Source of the DNA: Saccharomycopsis phalli
Lineage: Eukaryota; Ascomycota; Saccharomycetes; Ascoideales; Saccharomycopsidaceae
Assembly: GCA_020342235.1 (NCBI GenBank)
Contig: CP073217.1
Coordinates: forward strand, 1,054,001-1,118,000
DNA: 64,000 bases
Direction of reading: 5' to 3'
A program made the position numbers and the translations under genes. Below, piece after piece: positions 47,910 to 57,747 of the stretch (within the stretch, counting starts at the first letter, position 1; each line of letters opens with the position of its first letter). Below the pieces are notes generated by a model. That model saw nothing but the letters and a program-made list of their open reading frames with translations, was not told the DNA's origin and did not search any database.

Positions 47910-48955
47910 GAATGGAATGTTGTATTTTTTTTCGTCGTCGGTGTTTTGAGTTGCGGTAACGTACGAAAACCTTATGTGTATTATAGATGGATCGATCGTT
48001 TCCTTTGAGAATTTCAAGTGCTTAAGGGGAAAGTTCGACAAGCAACCTTATACCAAAACGGCATTTATTTACTGTGTTCCAATTTGCAATTCAAACGACA
48101 GGGCTGAGTCCAACAACCCAACATCGCTAACATTGAACCGAATAACATTTTATAATTGAAAAGGCGCAAAACAATTGCTAGTATTCTACAGATATTTCAA
48201 AGATGCAATTTTTTTTTTGAGAAATATAAATGCAAACGCTAATTAAAATTTGATACTACTACCAGATAGTACAAAGGGTTCACAGATTTGTAGGCAGGGG
48301 CTAGCTGGTTGCCGAAATAATATCTGTCGATGCATTTATTAATAGTGCTGTTTCAGTGTCTTACAATGCATATTTCAGATAGAAAAGTTAAACCAACAGA
48401 ATTTAATATTCTTATTCTAGAAAGGGTCCTCTTATTGTATTGTTTGGTACAAAGCGTACAGCCTCTAATTTTTGCCCATGTCTTTCTTTTTGGTTACCGC
48501 AATTTGTATATTTAATAAGGTTCAAAAATACCACTCAGGAAGCTACAATAACGATAGCATTGGTGTAAATACTTTAAAAGGTCATCTGAATAGTTCTTAA
48601 TACCATAAATAATATCAATTTTTAAGTTGTCTTTGTCAGTTCTTGGCTAGCGCGATCACTGGGGCATTATCTCACCAAATAGAATTTATTTTAAGATGCC
48701 AAGAGCAAGCAATCAATCGAAATTTGTCCTAAAATATTAACAGAAACATGCAGTTACGACAGTTAATAGAAGACAACATGAGACAACACTATATCACCAC
48801 TTTTCAGACAACATAAGACCTATTCAAGACAACAATTCCCTAAGTTCATTACTTTTAGGTAGGTCATGACTATGTAATTGCAATTTACCATAATAAAAAA
48901 AAAACAAGATAAAAGGAGATCAATTCACCATTTTTCAGTATCAAATTACTGAACT
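47910..48955. other. 1-kb AT-rich gap, upstream of the repeat cell-wall gene
   Basis: Two 61-codon plus-strand frames occur but look random. A short motif GACAACA(T) recurs about five times at 48770-48835 just upstream of the cell-wall gene. No RNA gene seen. Confidence 0.5.
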
Positions 48956-50860
48956 ATGTTTTCTGGTTTAGTTTATGCTGCCATTCTTTCTACGCTAGCA
49001 AGTGCTACGCCGGTAGAGAAGACAGTTTATACCACTACAACTTACTGTCCGTTGACTACTGCTACTCAAGCCACAAAGTCTACTCCTGTTGTTGTTACTC
49101 ATAGTGTCACTGACACCATTAGTATTCAAGATTGTGGAAAGCGGTCTTGCGGATATACCACTAGAGTTACACCGGTTCATTCTACTACCTACGACTGGCA
49201 TACTTATAATACTGAATTTGTCTACACCTCTGCTTGGGAAATATATATTACCAAGTATTGGTCTTACAAGGACAATAAATGGAAGTTGCCAAGTGAATGC
49301 AGTGGTGACGAGACTATTTATGCTTCTTGGGGCTGGGGCTTTTCTTGGGGCTGGGGTGACAATGGTCACAAAACTCATTCAAAACCCCCAATTTCTCCAG
49401 GAACTCCAGGCACCACAACCTCGCCAGGTAACCCAAGCACTCCAGTGAAGCCAAATACTTCAACTTCTCCGGGAACTCCAGGCACCACAACCTCGCCAGG
49501 TAACCCAAGCACTCCAGGAACTCCAGGTACCCCAACTTCTCCAGGTAACCCAAGTACTCCAGTGAAGCCAACTACCGAGTCTTCTCCAGGAACTCCAGGT
49601 ACCCCAACTTCTCCAGGAACTCCAGGTACTCCAACTTCTCCAGGTACTCCAGGTACTCCAACTACCCCATGTGAAACCTCATCTACTCCAGGAACTCCAG
49701 GTACCCCAACTTCTCCAGGTAACCCAAGTACTCCAGTGAAGCCAACTACTGAGTCTTCTCCAGGAACTCCAGGCACCACAACCTCGCCAGGTAACCCAAG
49801 CACTCCAGGAACTCCAGGTACCCCAACTTCTCCAGGTAACCCAAGTACTCCAGTGAAGCCAACCACCGAGTCTTCTCCAGGAACTCCAGGAACTCCAACT
49901 TCTCCAGGTAACCCAAGTACTCCAGTGAAGCCAACTACTGAGTCTTCTCCAGGAACTCCAGGCACCACAACCTCGCCAGGTAACCCAAGCACTCCAGGAA
50001 CTCCAGGTACCCCAACTTCTCCAGGTAACCCAAGTACTCCAGTGAAGCCAACTACTGAGTCTTCTCCAGGAACTCCAGGTACTCCAACTTCTCCAGGTAA
50101 CCCAAGTACTCCAGTGAAGCCAACTACCGAGTCTTCTCCAGGAACTCCAGGTACTCCAACTTCTCCAGGTAACCCAAGTACTCCAGTGAAGCCAACTACC
50201 GAGTCTTCTCCAGGAACTCCAGGTACCCCAACTTCTCCAGGAACTCCAGGTACTCCAACTTCTCCAGGTACTCCAGGTACTCCAACTACCCCATGTGAAA
50301 CCTCATCTACTCCAGGAACTCCAGGTACCCCAACTTCTCCAGGTAACCCAAGTACTCCAGTGAAGCCAACTACCGAGTCTTCTCCAGGAACTCCAGGAAC
50401 TCCAACTTCTCCAGGTAACCCAAGTACTCCAGTGAAGCCAACTACCGAGTCTTCTCCAGGAACTCCAGGTACCACAACCTCGCCAGGTACTCCAGGTACT
50501 CCAACTACCCCATGTGAAACCTCATCTACTCCAGGAACTCCAGGTACTCCAACTTCTCCAGGTAACCCAAGTACTCCAGTGAAGCCAACTACCGAGTCTT
50601 CTCCAGGAACTCCAGGTACCCCAACTTCTCCAGGAACTCCAGGCACTCCAACTACCCCATGTGAAACCTCATCTACTCCAGGAACCCCAGGTACTCCAAC
50701 CTACCCAAGTACTCCAGTGAAGCCAACTACTACAGTTACTCCAGTGAAGCCAACTACTCCATGTGACACTACATCGACTCCAGTTACTCCAGTGAAGCCA
50801 ACCAGCAGTGATTGTGATGACAAATCCGGGAATTGGGGTTGGGGCCATCATCGATATTAA
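48956..50860 (+). CDS. Pro/Thr/Ser/Gly-repeat secreted cell-wall protein
   Basis: The product is 634 residues. Signal peptide MFSGLVYAAILSTLASA; a Thr-rich ~130-residue N-terminal domain with four cysteines and aromatic-rich segments (YDWHTYNTEFVYTSAWEIYITKYWSYKDNKWKLPSEC); then ASWGWGFSWGWG; then ~460 residues of repeats built from SPGTPGTPT, SPGNPSTPVKPTTES and TPCETSSTPGTP units; and a short end GNWGWGHHRY. Thr/Ser/Pro density implies heavy O-mannosylation. No hydrophobic C-terminal GPI signal is present, so it may be soluble, disulphide-linked or held by the repeats. It looks adhesin-like, but I know no exact family. The repeats are nearly identical at the DNA level, so length probably varies between strains. 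Confidence 0.85.
   Translation: MFSGLVYAAILSTLASATPVEKTVYTTTTYCPLTTATQATKSTPVVVTHSVTDTISIQDCGKRSCGYTTRVTPVHSTTYDWHTYNTEFVYTSAWEIYITKYWSYKDNKWKLPSECSGDETIYASWGWGFSWGWGDNGHKTHSKPPISPGTPGTTTSPGNPSTPVKPNTSTSPGTPGTTTSPGNPSTPGTPGTPTSPGNPSTPVKPTTESSPGTPGTPTSPGTPGTPTSPGTPGTPTTPCETSSTPGTPGTPTSPGNPSTPVKPTTESSPGTPGTTTSPGNPSTPGTPGTPTSPGNPSTPVKPTTESSPGTPGTPTSPGNPSTPVKPTTESSPGTPGTTTSPGNPSTPGTPGTPTSPGNPSTPVKPTTESSPGTPGTPTSPGNPSTPVKPTTESSPGTPGTPTSPGNPSTPVKPTTESSPGTPGTPTSPGTPGTPTSPGTPGTPTTPCETSSTPGTPGTPTSPGNPSTPVKPTTESSPGTPGTPTSPGNPSTPVKPTTESSPGTPGTTTSPGTPGTPTTPCETSSTPGTPGTPTSPGNPSTPVKPTTESSPGTPGTPTSPGTPGTPTTPCETSSTPGTPGTPTYPSTPVKPTTTVTPVKPTTPCDTTSTPVTPVKPTSSDCDDKSGNWGWGHHRY
49393..50798 (+). repeat. coding tandem repeats of the cell-wall gene
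   Basis: About 1.4 kb of nested repeats. The basal unit is 9 bases (SPG/TPG), assembled into blocks such as TCTCCAGGAACTCCAGG and CCAGGTAACCCAAGTACTCC that recur throughout; larger blocks recur near 49580-49740 and 50210-50370. Synonymous differences are few, suggesting recent unequal exchange or conversion. Confidence 0.93.
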
Positions 50861-52228
50861 ATGAGAGGCCAATATTGGCTACAGTGATAAGATAATTTCT
50901 CTTATTGTTAAGCGAAATGTCATGACGACGATGTTTGTGGTAGCTGCAAATGCGTCAGATACTCTTTATGATTCTTCGAGGCTTCATTGCCTATATATTT
51001 CACTTTGATATCTTTATACCTTTAAACAGAGTTATACTCTTTTAAAATTTATTTTTATATAACCTTTGAATTGACACTTTCTTTCTTTAAATCATTGACC
51101 TAAGCAATTACATACTTATCTGGTTATTCATCATCCAAAGAAAAAAAGAATACTATGTGGTTTATTCAATTTACATTATCTATAATGGAGAGGCATGCGT
51201 GGTAACATTGAACTTTTCATACATGACAATATGAGGAACCCTGCGTTGGTTGCACCTGCTACTATTACCTTTTCCGCCTGTTTAGCTCAAATATTATATA
51301 TTCATTTTCAAATATTATAGCTATAACCATCTCTATATATTACTATAAAGGCCTCATACGGCCTCCTACATAATCGTTTTGTTCCATGCTTTGAACACAC
51401 GAAATGCTGCACTTGAGATCGAGGTTATGAAAACGTGATTTTAATGCAGCTTTTTTCCAGGTTGGGATCCAGACATAAAGGAGATGTAGCATCAATAGCT
51501 TGCAAAATATCGATACCTTGATGCAAGAGGTTGCTTTAAAATATTATATGTCTAACTAGTAGATACAGTTATTTGCTTTGGAATGAAATAAAGAAACATA
51601 TAGACGTATTGAACTTGCTTTTAATATTACTCTATGACGCGGCATGGGTCGGCCATACCGTAAATCCATGATTATATCTTGACCAAAAATTAAACATGCC
51701 TTGAAAATCATCGTGGAAGACTGGGCAAGTGCTGTTTAAAAGAAGTAGAGTGTAGATAATCGCCGATCCGTTCGGCTATTCAATCCCATAGAAACATATG
51801 GCATGCTAGTTTATACAATTGATATTAATATCGCGAATCTATCAACTGGTGAATATAAACCTCAACCTTCATACTACAGCATTTAACATTCCCCATACTA
51901 TCTAATCTTACCATCTGGTTACTTAGCAATTTGCCAACTTCAATAACTGATTTCCAGAACGGAGAACATTCTTTTATGTGAGTTTCTCACTATTAGTTGA
52001 TAGAGAGATAATAACCAAATTAAAAAAATCAATACAGCCATAATTTCATTACTAGTTCAATTAAATTATCTTTTGATCGTTCTTCAGACTTCAAGAAGAA
52101 GGATTTCGTAGTTAATATTTACTAAGGTTTCTCTAAGAAAATTCATATAACCATTTGTAGTATTAGGTAGCGCATGACTAATCTCCTCTAGAAGTCTAAT
52201 AAAACTATAAACCTTGAATATATCCAAG
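50861..52228. other. 1.4-kb AT-rich gap, no gene seen
   Basis: No gene-like frame on either strand. Some short GC-richer palindromic pieces (AAGGCCTCATACGGCCTCC, 51349-51367) occur. The right end leads into the tRNA-like element at 52229. Confidence 0.5.
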
Positions 52229-52522
52229 CATATTCTTTAGGGCGTTGGGAGGACTTCCGTGCTAGTACCCCAGGGAGGGGGTGGTTCAAGTCACCTCTAA
52301 AGATCTAGGCGAAAGCTTATTGCCCCTCCAATGCCCACTACTTTACATAATCACTAGCTCTGGTAGAAAATTCTTTATCTCTGTAGCAGAGTTTTCTTTC
52401 AATGACTACATAGCAGCACCGTCCTTAGTCATAGACGGCGAAGTATAAATCTCCTCTGGGAGCCTAGTATAGCCATAGCCTTAAATAAATATTATTATTA
52501 ATTATTAAAAAAAAAACATATT
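52229..52522 (+). mobile_element. candidate tRNA-derived SINE or structured RNA
   Basis: A tRNA-like head occupies 52234-52303: TCTTTAG pairs perfectly with CTAAAGA 70 bases apart, and a T-arm-like GGGTG/CACCT around GTTCAAGT stands just before the 3' half. The T-loop is one base too long and the D and anticodon arms are poor, so it is not a working tRNA. A body follows with a hairpin (CTCTG TAG CAGAG, 52379-52391), then an ATTATT run and ten A's as a tail. CATATT occurs at both ends (52229-52234 and 52517-52522), as a possible target duplication. Together these suggest a SINE, but each sign is weak alone. Confidence 0.35.
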
Positions 52523-52658
52523 TTTATAAATATTATTATTATTATGCTCCTTAGGGTAGTCAGACAGGTTAACCATCAAGTTTCCGGGTAACAATCAGAA
52601 AAATGGATAGGCAACCAAAAGTCGAAATACCATCATCTATATATCTAGCACGCGTCCA

Positions 52659-53750
52659 ATGTCGTTATTTTCAGAAGATAAGTTGGCCGCAAAATTCAAG
52701 AATTTGAATGAAACTCAGGCTTCGATAGTAGGCTTATCTCAATGGACATTATTTCATTTTCGACACGCAGATAAGATTGCGATCACTTGGGCAAAGTGTT
52801 TGAGTAAAGCCAGTAATGATAAAAAGCTACCATTAATATACCTTGCTAACGACGTGGTTCAACAAGCTCGGGCCCGAAGAAAGTTGGAATTTATACAGGA
52901 ATTTAGTAAGGTTTTTCCAAAGTCCTTACCACAGACTTATAGAAGTGTGGACTCGAAAATTCGCAATAAGATCAAGCGATCTATTAATGTATGGAAAGAG
53001 AGAAAGATATTAGATGACGGATTAGTTAGAAGTTTATTAAAAGAATTATCAGTAATAGATAATGAAAGGGAGAAAGAGAGACCTGCAACGTCGCGGGAAA
53101 ATAGCGACAGAAATGAAGACATACATGAAGAATTGATGCCCATAATAGATATTTACGGAGAAAAAAGAAGGGGAAATAAAATAACTGACGACAATACTCA
53201 GAAGTTTAATACGGTTTATCTGAAATTGTTTTCGCAAGATAGCAACTTACAGTCACCCAATATTTTTCTAAACCAGATACAAGAGTTGTTGCAATTATAC
53301 AACAATTTGAAGAGCGGATACGAGACAGGCGTAGAAACCCAGAAAAAATTAATTATTACAATCGAGAAATTACTTGAAGGTGAGAAGAAGAAGCTGCAGC
53401 TTAGTTTTGAGCAGTTTGGACAGCAGCATTCCTTTGAGTCGAAATTAAAGAAAATTGAGTCTACTAAGCAGGAGCTAGAGGAAATGATACTTGAAGATGC
53501 AAATGGGATTGGCGAGGATAGCTTGTCGAAGGAGGAAATAGTAAATTCGCCTCCAGTTGATGTGGCCAACGATGATGGTGATGACGATGAAGTACCACAG
53601 TATGTGGAACTGAGCGATGAAGAAGAAGACAAAGAAAAGGATGAAAGAGAACACAAAAAACAAAAGGTAGAGCAGCTGCAGTCTGAGCAGAGTACGGCCA
53701 TACTGGATGCTTCAGCTTTGCTAGCAAAGCTTAAATCATTACCTACTTAG
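52659..53750 (+). CDS. RTT103: CTD-interacting protein Rtt103
   Basis: The product is 363 residues. The N-terminal ~135 form a CID domain (SLFSEDKLAAKFKNLNETQASIVGLSQWTLFHFRHADKI, then LPLIYLANDVVQQARARRKLEFIQEFSKVFP), which binds Ser2-phosphorylated RNA polymerase II CTD. A coiled-coil middle (KLIITIEKLLEGEKKKLQLSFEQF) follows, and an acidic C-terminus. Rtt103 recruits the Rat1-Rai1 exonuclease for transcription termination. Length is near the yeast protein (409). Confidence 0.92.
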   Translation: MSLFSEDKLAAKFKNLNETQASIVGLSQWTLFHFRHADKIAITWAKCLSKASNDKKLPLIYLANDVVQQARARRKLEFIQEFSKVFPKSLPQTYRSVDSKIRNKIKRSINVWKERKILDDGLVRSLLKELSVIDNEREKERPATSRENSDRNEDIHEELMPIIDIYGEKRRGNKITDDNTQKFNTVYLKLFSQDSNLQSPNIFLNQIQELLQLYNNLKSGYETGVETQKKLIITIEKLLEGEKKKLQLSFEQFGQQHSFESKLKKIESTKQELEEMILEDANGIGEDSLSKEEIVNSPPVDVANDDGDDDEVPQYVELSDEEEDKEKDEREHKKQKVEQLQSEQSTAILDASALLAKLKSLPT

Positions 53751-53831
53751 ATAGATGATGTAACTTAGCCTAAGAGAACATAATGTATAACTTATGAATT
53801 GCCAGTATGAACGCAAAATCCGTCACTCCTT

Positions 53832-55406
53832 TTATTCTTCATCTAATAAAAACTCGGCCTCTTCGCTATCCGCGACACTAGGTTCATTCAAATGTCTAAA
53901 TGTATACCAGAATGCCACACCAGAAAGAAAACAGCTTAGAGCAAGGAAGTTATAATATCCTACCATGCTATCATTTTTGGCAAATGGAGACATAAATATT
54001 CCCACTATTGAGCCTCCTGCGGATGTAAGAAGAAAAATACTCATCACAAACGAGGTCATTGACTTGGGGGCCTGGGTGTATGCATATTCTAGTCCAGTAA
54101 CAGATGCCAAAATCTCACTGATGGCAATCAAGAAATAAGCAGGCATTTGAAAGATCACATGTACTTTATTAGGGATGGTTCCATTAACAGAAGCTGTGCA
54201 TTGAAGCGGCCGATCGAAACAGGGACCGGCAGAGTATATTAGTTTCTGGACAAAACTTGCGTACGCCATAGCAGCCGAGCCGACAAAGAACCCGCAATAG
54301 ATTCTAGTGATGGGCTTGCACTCAAAACCATAATAATAGAGCTTTGGATATACGAACTTGTCGAAGATCGGGATAAAGATAATGATGGTTATTGGATCTA
54401 TGTTTCCCATCATGTCGTTGGGAATGCCATGGAGTTCCATTTGAGCGGCCTGGGACACAAAGTTTGTGACCATCTGACCGTATACTGCCCAGTATATGAT
54501 AAAGAAGCAAAAGACCTTGCATGAGCGTAAGGCACTTTGGACCTCATCGACAAATGCATTTGTCCAAGTCGTTCGATTCTTGCAAGAGTCAAAGTCAAAT
54601 CTGTTGCTTATTGCAATGCCAGTGATGGCAAAGCAATTTCCAATGGTATTTTTTTCTGGCGGGACATGCGTGTACAGCAGCCTACCCGTGATGAACAACA
54701 CAAGACCTATCCAAAAGAAACAGAATGGAAGAAGGTATGCCGCCCAGAAACCTATCCTGCTCTCCAAGAGAGTAGTAAGAATAGACGACAAAGACCCACA
54801 GTTGATGCACAAATAGAATACCATGAATACTCGCTGCATGGTGACCGCAGGATCAACAATCTCTCTTTTGCCGTTTCTTGTTCTTATGTATGACCGGAAC
54901 TTTGGAACGCAGTCTGCAATTAAAGGAGAGACATTTGCTTTAACACCCCCGGTCCCTAGACCGATTATAATGATAGACACTATAAATCCATAAAAAGAAT
55001 AACCTTGGTCTATGCTGAGCGGCATTGACGTGACCAATAGTATAAACATGCCAGTGATGTAAACATATGAAAACACCTTGATTGTCTTGTACTTACCCCA
55101 CAAGCTATCGGATACCCAGGCACCAAGTACAGGACAAACAAAGCACCAGAATTGAAAAAAATATCCAAGAGCAACAGCCTTTTGATTTCCTAAACCTAGA
55201 GCTCCTCTGATTTTGTTGTCAGGCGTGTATTGCATATAGTTCATAAAAGGCCCAGTAAGCCCATAGTATGCAAACCGTTCACATAGTTCTACCGCAGCGA
55301 TTCTCCAGCATCCCAGTCCAGCTGGAATTTTTTGGGCCACACGAGGTAACTTATCAAAATCAAGGTCCCTTTGATCTGGATCAAGCGATGCTAATTCTAT
55401 TGACAT
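53832..55406 (-). CDS. proton-coupled oligopeptide transporter (POT/PTR2 family)
   Basis: The product is 524 residues from the ATG at 55406; the frame extends upstream only from a TTG. The family motif ELCERFAYYG carries the ExxER proton-coupling residues in helix 1. Other marks are GLGTGGVKANVSPLIADCVP (the PTR2 signature region), the central loop after helix 6 and about 12 membrane helices. It imports di- and tripeptides at the plasma membrane. It is somewhat shorter than yeast Ptr2 (601), mainly at the ends. Which Candida PTR paralogue is not resolved. Divergent from TYW1 with 101 bases between starts. Confidence 0.93.
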   Translation of the reverse strand: MSIELASLDPDQRDLDFDKLPRVAQKIPAGLGCWRIAAVELCERFAYYGLTGPFMNYMQYTPDNKIRGALGLGNQKAVALGYFFQFWCFVCPVLGAWVSDSLWGKYKTIKVFSYVYITGMFILLVTSMPLSIDQGYSFYGFIVSIIIIGLGTGGVKANVSPLIADCVPKFRSYIRTRNGKREIVDPAVTMQRVFMVFYLCINCGSLSSILTTLLESRIGFWAAYLLPFCFFWIGLVLFITGRLLYTHVPPEKNTIGNCFAITGIAISNRFDFDSCKNRTTWTNAFVDEVQSALRSCKVFCFFIIYWAVYGQMVTNFVSQAAQMELHGIPNDMMGNIDPITIIIFIPIFDKFVYPKLYYYGFECKPITRIYCGFFVGSAAMAYASFVQKLIYSAGPCFDRPLQCTASVNGTIPNKVHVIFQMPAYFLIAISEILASVTGLEYAYTQAPKSMTSFVMSIFLLTSAGGSIVGIFMSPFAKNDSMVGYYNFLALSCFLSGVAFWYTFRHLNEPSVADSEEAEFLLDEE

Positions 55407-55507
55407 ACAGATCTCACCCCCACGATTGACAGCCAACTCTAGTGCTAGATTAAGTAATCGCTTACATATATTAAGTAAAAAAATTTTATACAAAACTACT
55501 AACTAAC

Positions 55508-57655
55508 ATGTTACAGGCCCTCGATATTGCAATTGGAGGGGGGTTAATATTACATCTATATTTAGGTGGTCGTATAACCATCGGGTTATTTATACTTACT
55601 TTGTATGGGATCTATCGGGCCGGCCAAAGTAAGGCTACTCCTAAGAAGAAGTACATCAAGGTGAATAATAAACTTGTATTAATCGATGATACACAGACAA
55701 AGAAGAATTCCGAAAAGTCTCTTGCGATCGATTTCACCGGGTCATTTACTAGCACAGATACCAAACCTATTCGCAAGAAAAAAGGCCCAACTAGAGTTAT
55801 TAAACGATCTGCAGCGAAGAAGTCTCGTCCAGTGTTAATCAAGAATAACGAGACATTAAATGCCTCCAATATCTATATAATATATTCCAGCTTGACGGGT
55901 GCCTCGGAAAGAAACGCGAAGTATTTAAGAGATGTATTGAACAATGACAAGGATATAATCAATTCCCCTACACTAGTCAACTTGGATGACGATATAGATG
56001 ACTTGGACGATTATTTTGTCAATGTCCCTAGCGAAAAAAGTTTGTATGTGCTAATATTACCGTCTTACGAGATTGATTCACCAATAGACTTTTTTTTACA
56101 GACTTTGGAAGAGAACTCCACAGACTTCAGAATTGATAGTTATCCATTGAAAGAAAAATTGTTGGGGTATTCTGTGATTGGAATTGGTGATAAGGAGCAT
56201 TATGCAGGCTCTAAATTCTGCTACCAGGCGGTCAAAGCAGACCACTATCTTAATAAATTGGGTGGGCGAAGAGTGTTCCCCCTAGGGAAATTTTGTATAA
56301 AGAACGACAAGGACGAAAAGATTCGAGAATGGTGCGACTTGTATGTTGAAAGTTTGAAGGACAACGAAACCATGATTTTGGACGATGATGAACCAGAAGA
56401 TGACGACAGCAATTTAGTGGATATCGAAGAAATGGGAAATTTAATTGACAAGGACGAGTCTGAGGAAAAGGATATTAAAGAAATGGTGGCCAAGGATTCT
56501 CCTACTTACAAATCTTTAACGAAACAGGGCTATACAATTGTGGGGTCGCACTCAGGTGTGAAAATATGCCGATGGACTAAATCAGCGCTTAGAAACAGAG
56601 GGTCTTGCTATAAGTTTGCCTTTTACGGAATTCGCTCACATCTTTGTATGGAGACAACTCCTTCTTTGTCATGCTCAAATAAGTGCGTATTTTGTTGGAG
56701 ACATGGCACCAATCCAGTTGGAACAAATTGGAGATGGCAGGTAGATGGACCAGAAGAGATCTTAAAAGGTGCATTAGAGGGCCATTATAAAAAAATTAAA
56801 CAAATGAGAGGCGTTCCTGGTATAAATAACGAAAGATTCCAAGAGGCCTTTACCGTTAGACACTGTGCGTTATCCTTGGTCGGGGAACCAATTTTCTACC
56901 CATATATAAATGAGTTTGTGGGTATGCTACACGAGAAACATATCTCCTCATTTTTGGTTTGTAACGCACAGCATCCAGAGCAGTTGAGAAATTTAACAAA
57001 GGTTACCCAGTTGTATGTGTCGATTGATGCGCCAACCAAGGATGAGTTAAAGAAAGTAGATCGACCATTATTTAAAGATTTTTGGGATAGGTTAATAAGC
57101 TGTTTGGATATTCTCAACACAGTGCAGAAAAGGCAAAGAACAGTATTCAGATTAACCTTAGTCAAAGGTTTTAACATGGGCGAGGTACAAGGATATGCTG
57201 ATCTTATTGCTCGCGCCAACCCTTCGTTAATTGAAATAAAAGGAGCCACATTCTGTGGGTCTTCGACAGGAAATGGGAACCCATTGACCATGCAAAACAT
57301 TCCGTTCTATGAAGAATGTAAGAGCTTTGTTATTGCCTTGAATGAGGAATTGCATAAAAGAAACTTGCCATATGATATAGCAGCCGAACATGCACACTCG
57401 TGCTGTATTTTAATGGCGAACTTAAAGTTTAAAGTCAATGGAAAGTGGCATACTCATATTAATTACGCGAAATTCTTTGAATTGTTGGAAGAGAAGGGTG
57501 ACGATTTTGATGAGTTGGAATATATAAGTGAAACACCGGATTGGGCATATTGGGGATCTGAGCAGGCAGGATTCAATCCTGATGATGTGAGGTACAACAG
57601 AAAGGAAGAAAAGTTGAAGAAGAAATTGATTAGGGAACAGGAAGCAAAAGTATGA
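55508..57655 (+). CDS. TYW1: tRNA wybutosine synthesis radical-SAM enzyme Tyw1
   Basis: The product is 715 residues. An N-terminal membrane-like segment (MLQALDIAIGGGLILHLYLGGRITIGLFILTLYGIY) precedes a flavodoxin domain (IYIIYSSLTGASERNAKYL; LGYSVIGIGDKEHY) and a radical-SAM domain with the [4Fe-4S] motif CSNKCVFC, then FCWRHGTNPVGTNW and LSLVGEPIFYP. It uses pyruvate and SAM to form the tricyclic base in tRNA-Phe at G37. The match to S. cerevisiae Tyw1 (810) runs almost throughout. The bases before the ATG read TACTAACTAAC and the first codons contain TTACAG, like an intron 3' end, but no donor is visible, so an intron is not assigned. Confidence 0.97.
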   Translation: MLQALDIAIGGGLILHLYLGGRITIGLFILTLYGIYRAGQSKATPKKKYIKVNNKLVLIDDTQTKKNSEKSLAIDFTGSFTSTDTKPIRKKKGPTRVIKRSAAKKSRPVLIKNNETLNASNIYIIYSSLTGASERNAKYLRDVLNNDKDIINSPTLVNLDDDIDDLDDYFVNVPSEKSLYVLILPSYEIDSPIDFFLQTLEENSTDFRIDSYPLKEKLLGYSVIGIGDKEHYAGSKFCYQAVKADHYLNKLGGRRVFPLGKFCIKNDKDEKIREWCDLYVESLKDNETMILDDDEPEDDDSNLVDIEEMGNLIDKDESEEKDIKEMVAKDSPTYKSLTKQGYTIVGSHSGVKICRWTKSALRNRGSCYKFAFYGIRSHLCMETTPSLSCSNKCVFCWRHGTNPVGTNWRWQVDGPEEILKGALEGHYKKIKQMRGVPGINNERFQEAFTVRHCALSLVGEPIFYPYINEFVGMLHEKHISSFLVCNAQHPEQLRNLTKVTQLYVSIDAPTKDELKKVDRPLFKDFWDRLISCLDILNTVQKRQRTVFRLTLVKGFNMGEVQGYADLIARANPSLIEIKGATFCGSSTGNGNPLTMQNIPFYEECKSFVIALNEELHKRNLPYDIAAEHAHSCCILMANLKFKVNGKWHTHINYAKFFELLEEKGDDFDELEYISETPDWAYWGSEQAGFNPDDVRYNRKEEKLKKKLIREQEAKV

Positions 57656-57718
57656 ACATATCTAATTGAGATACCAGTATAATTATACAATGAAAATTCA
57701 GCTAACTTCTTATATTTG

Positions 57719-57737
57719 TATATATATATATATATAT
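57719..57737. repeat. (TA)n microsatellite
   Basis: Nineteen bases of TA dinucleotide between the convergent stops of TYW1 and the SNQ2-like gene. Confidence 0.9.
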
Positions 57738-57747
57738 TATGAATCAC

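Noticed and set aside
48330-48515. 61-codon hydrophobic frame upstream of the cell-wall gene
   Set aside because: AT-rich DNA gives hydrophobic frames by chance, and there is no family resemblance or intron evidence.
49375-50646. 423-codon minus-strand frame with collagen-like Gly-X-Y pattern opposite the cell-wall gene
   Set aside because: It has no ATG (it opens at GTG) and no signal peptide. The pattern is the mirror of the CCAGG-type 9-bp coding repeats, which keep the opposite frame open automatically.
52234-52303. Functional tRNA gene
   Set aside because: Acceptor pairing is perfect, but the T-loop has an extra base and the D and anticodon arms do not form, so it is listed as a tRNA-like element only.
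55490-55516. Intron acceptor at the start of TYW1 (TACTAACTAAC ... TTACAG)
   Set aside because: No GTATGT, GTAAGT or GTGAGT donor lies between this and the divergent PTR2-type start, and the ATG at 55508 already aligns with yeast Tyw1.
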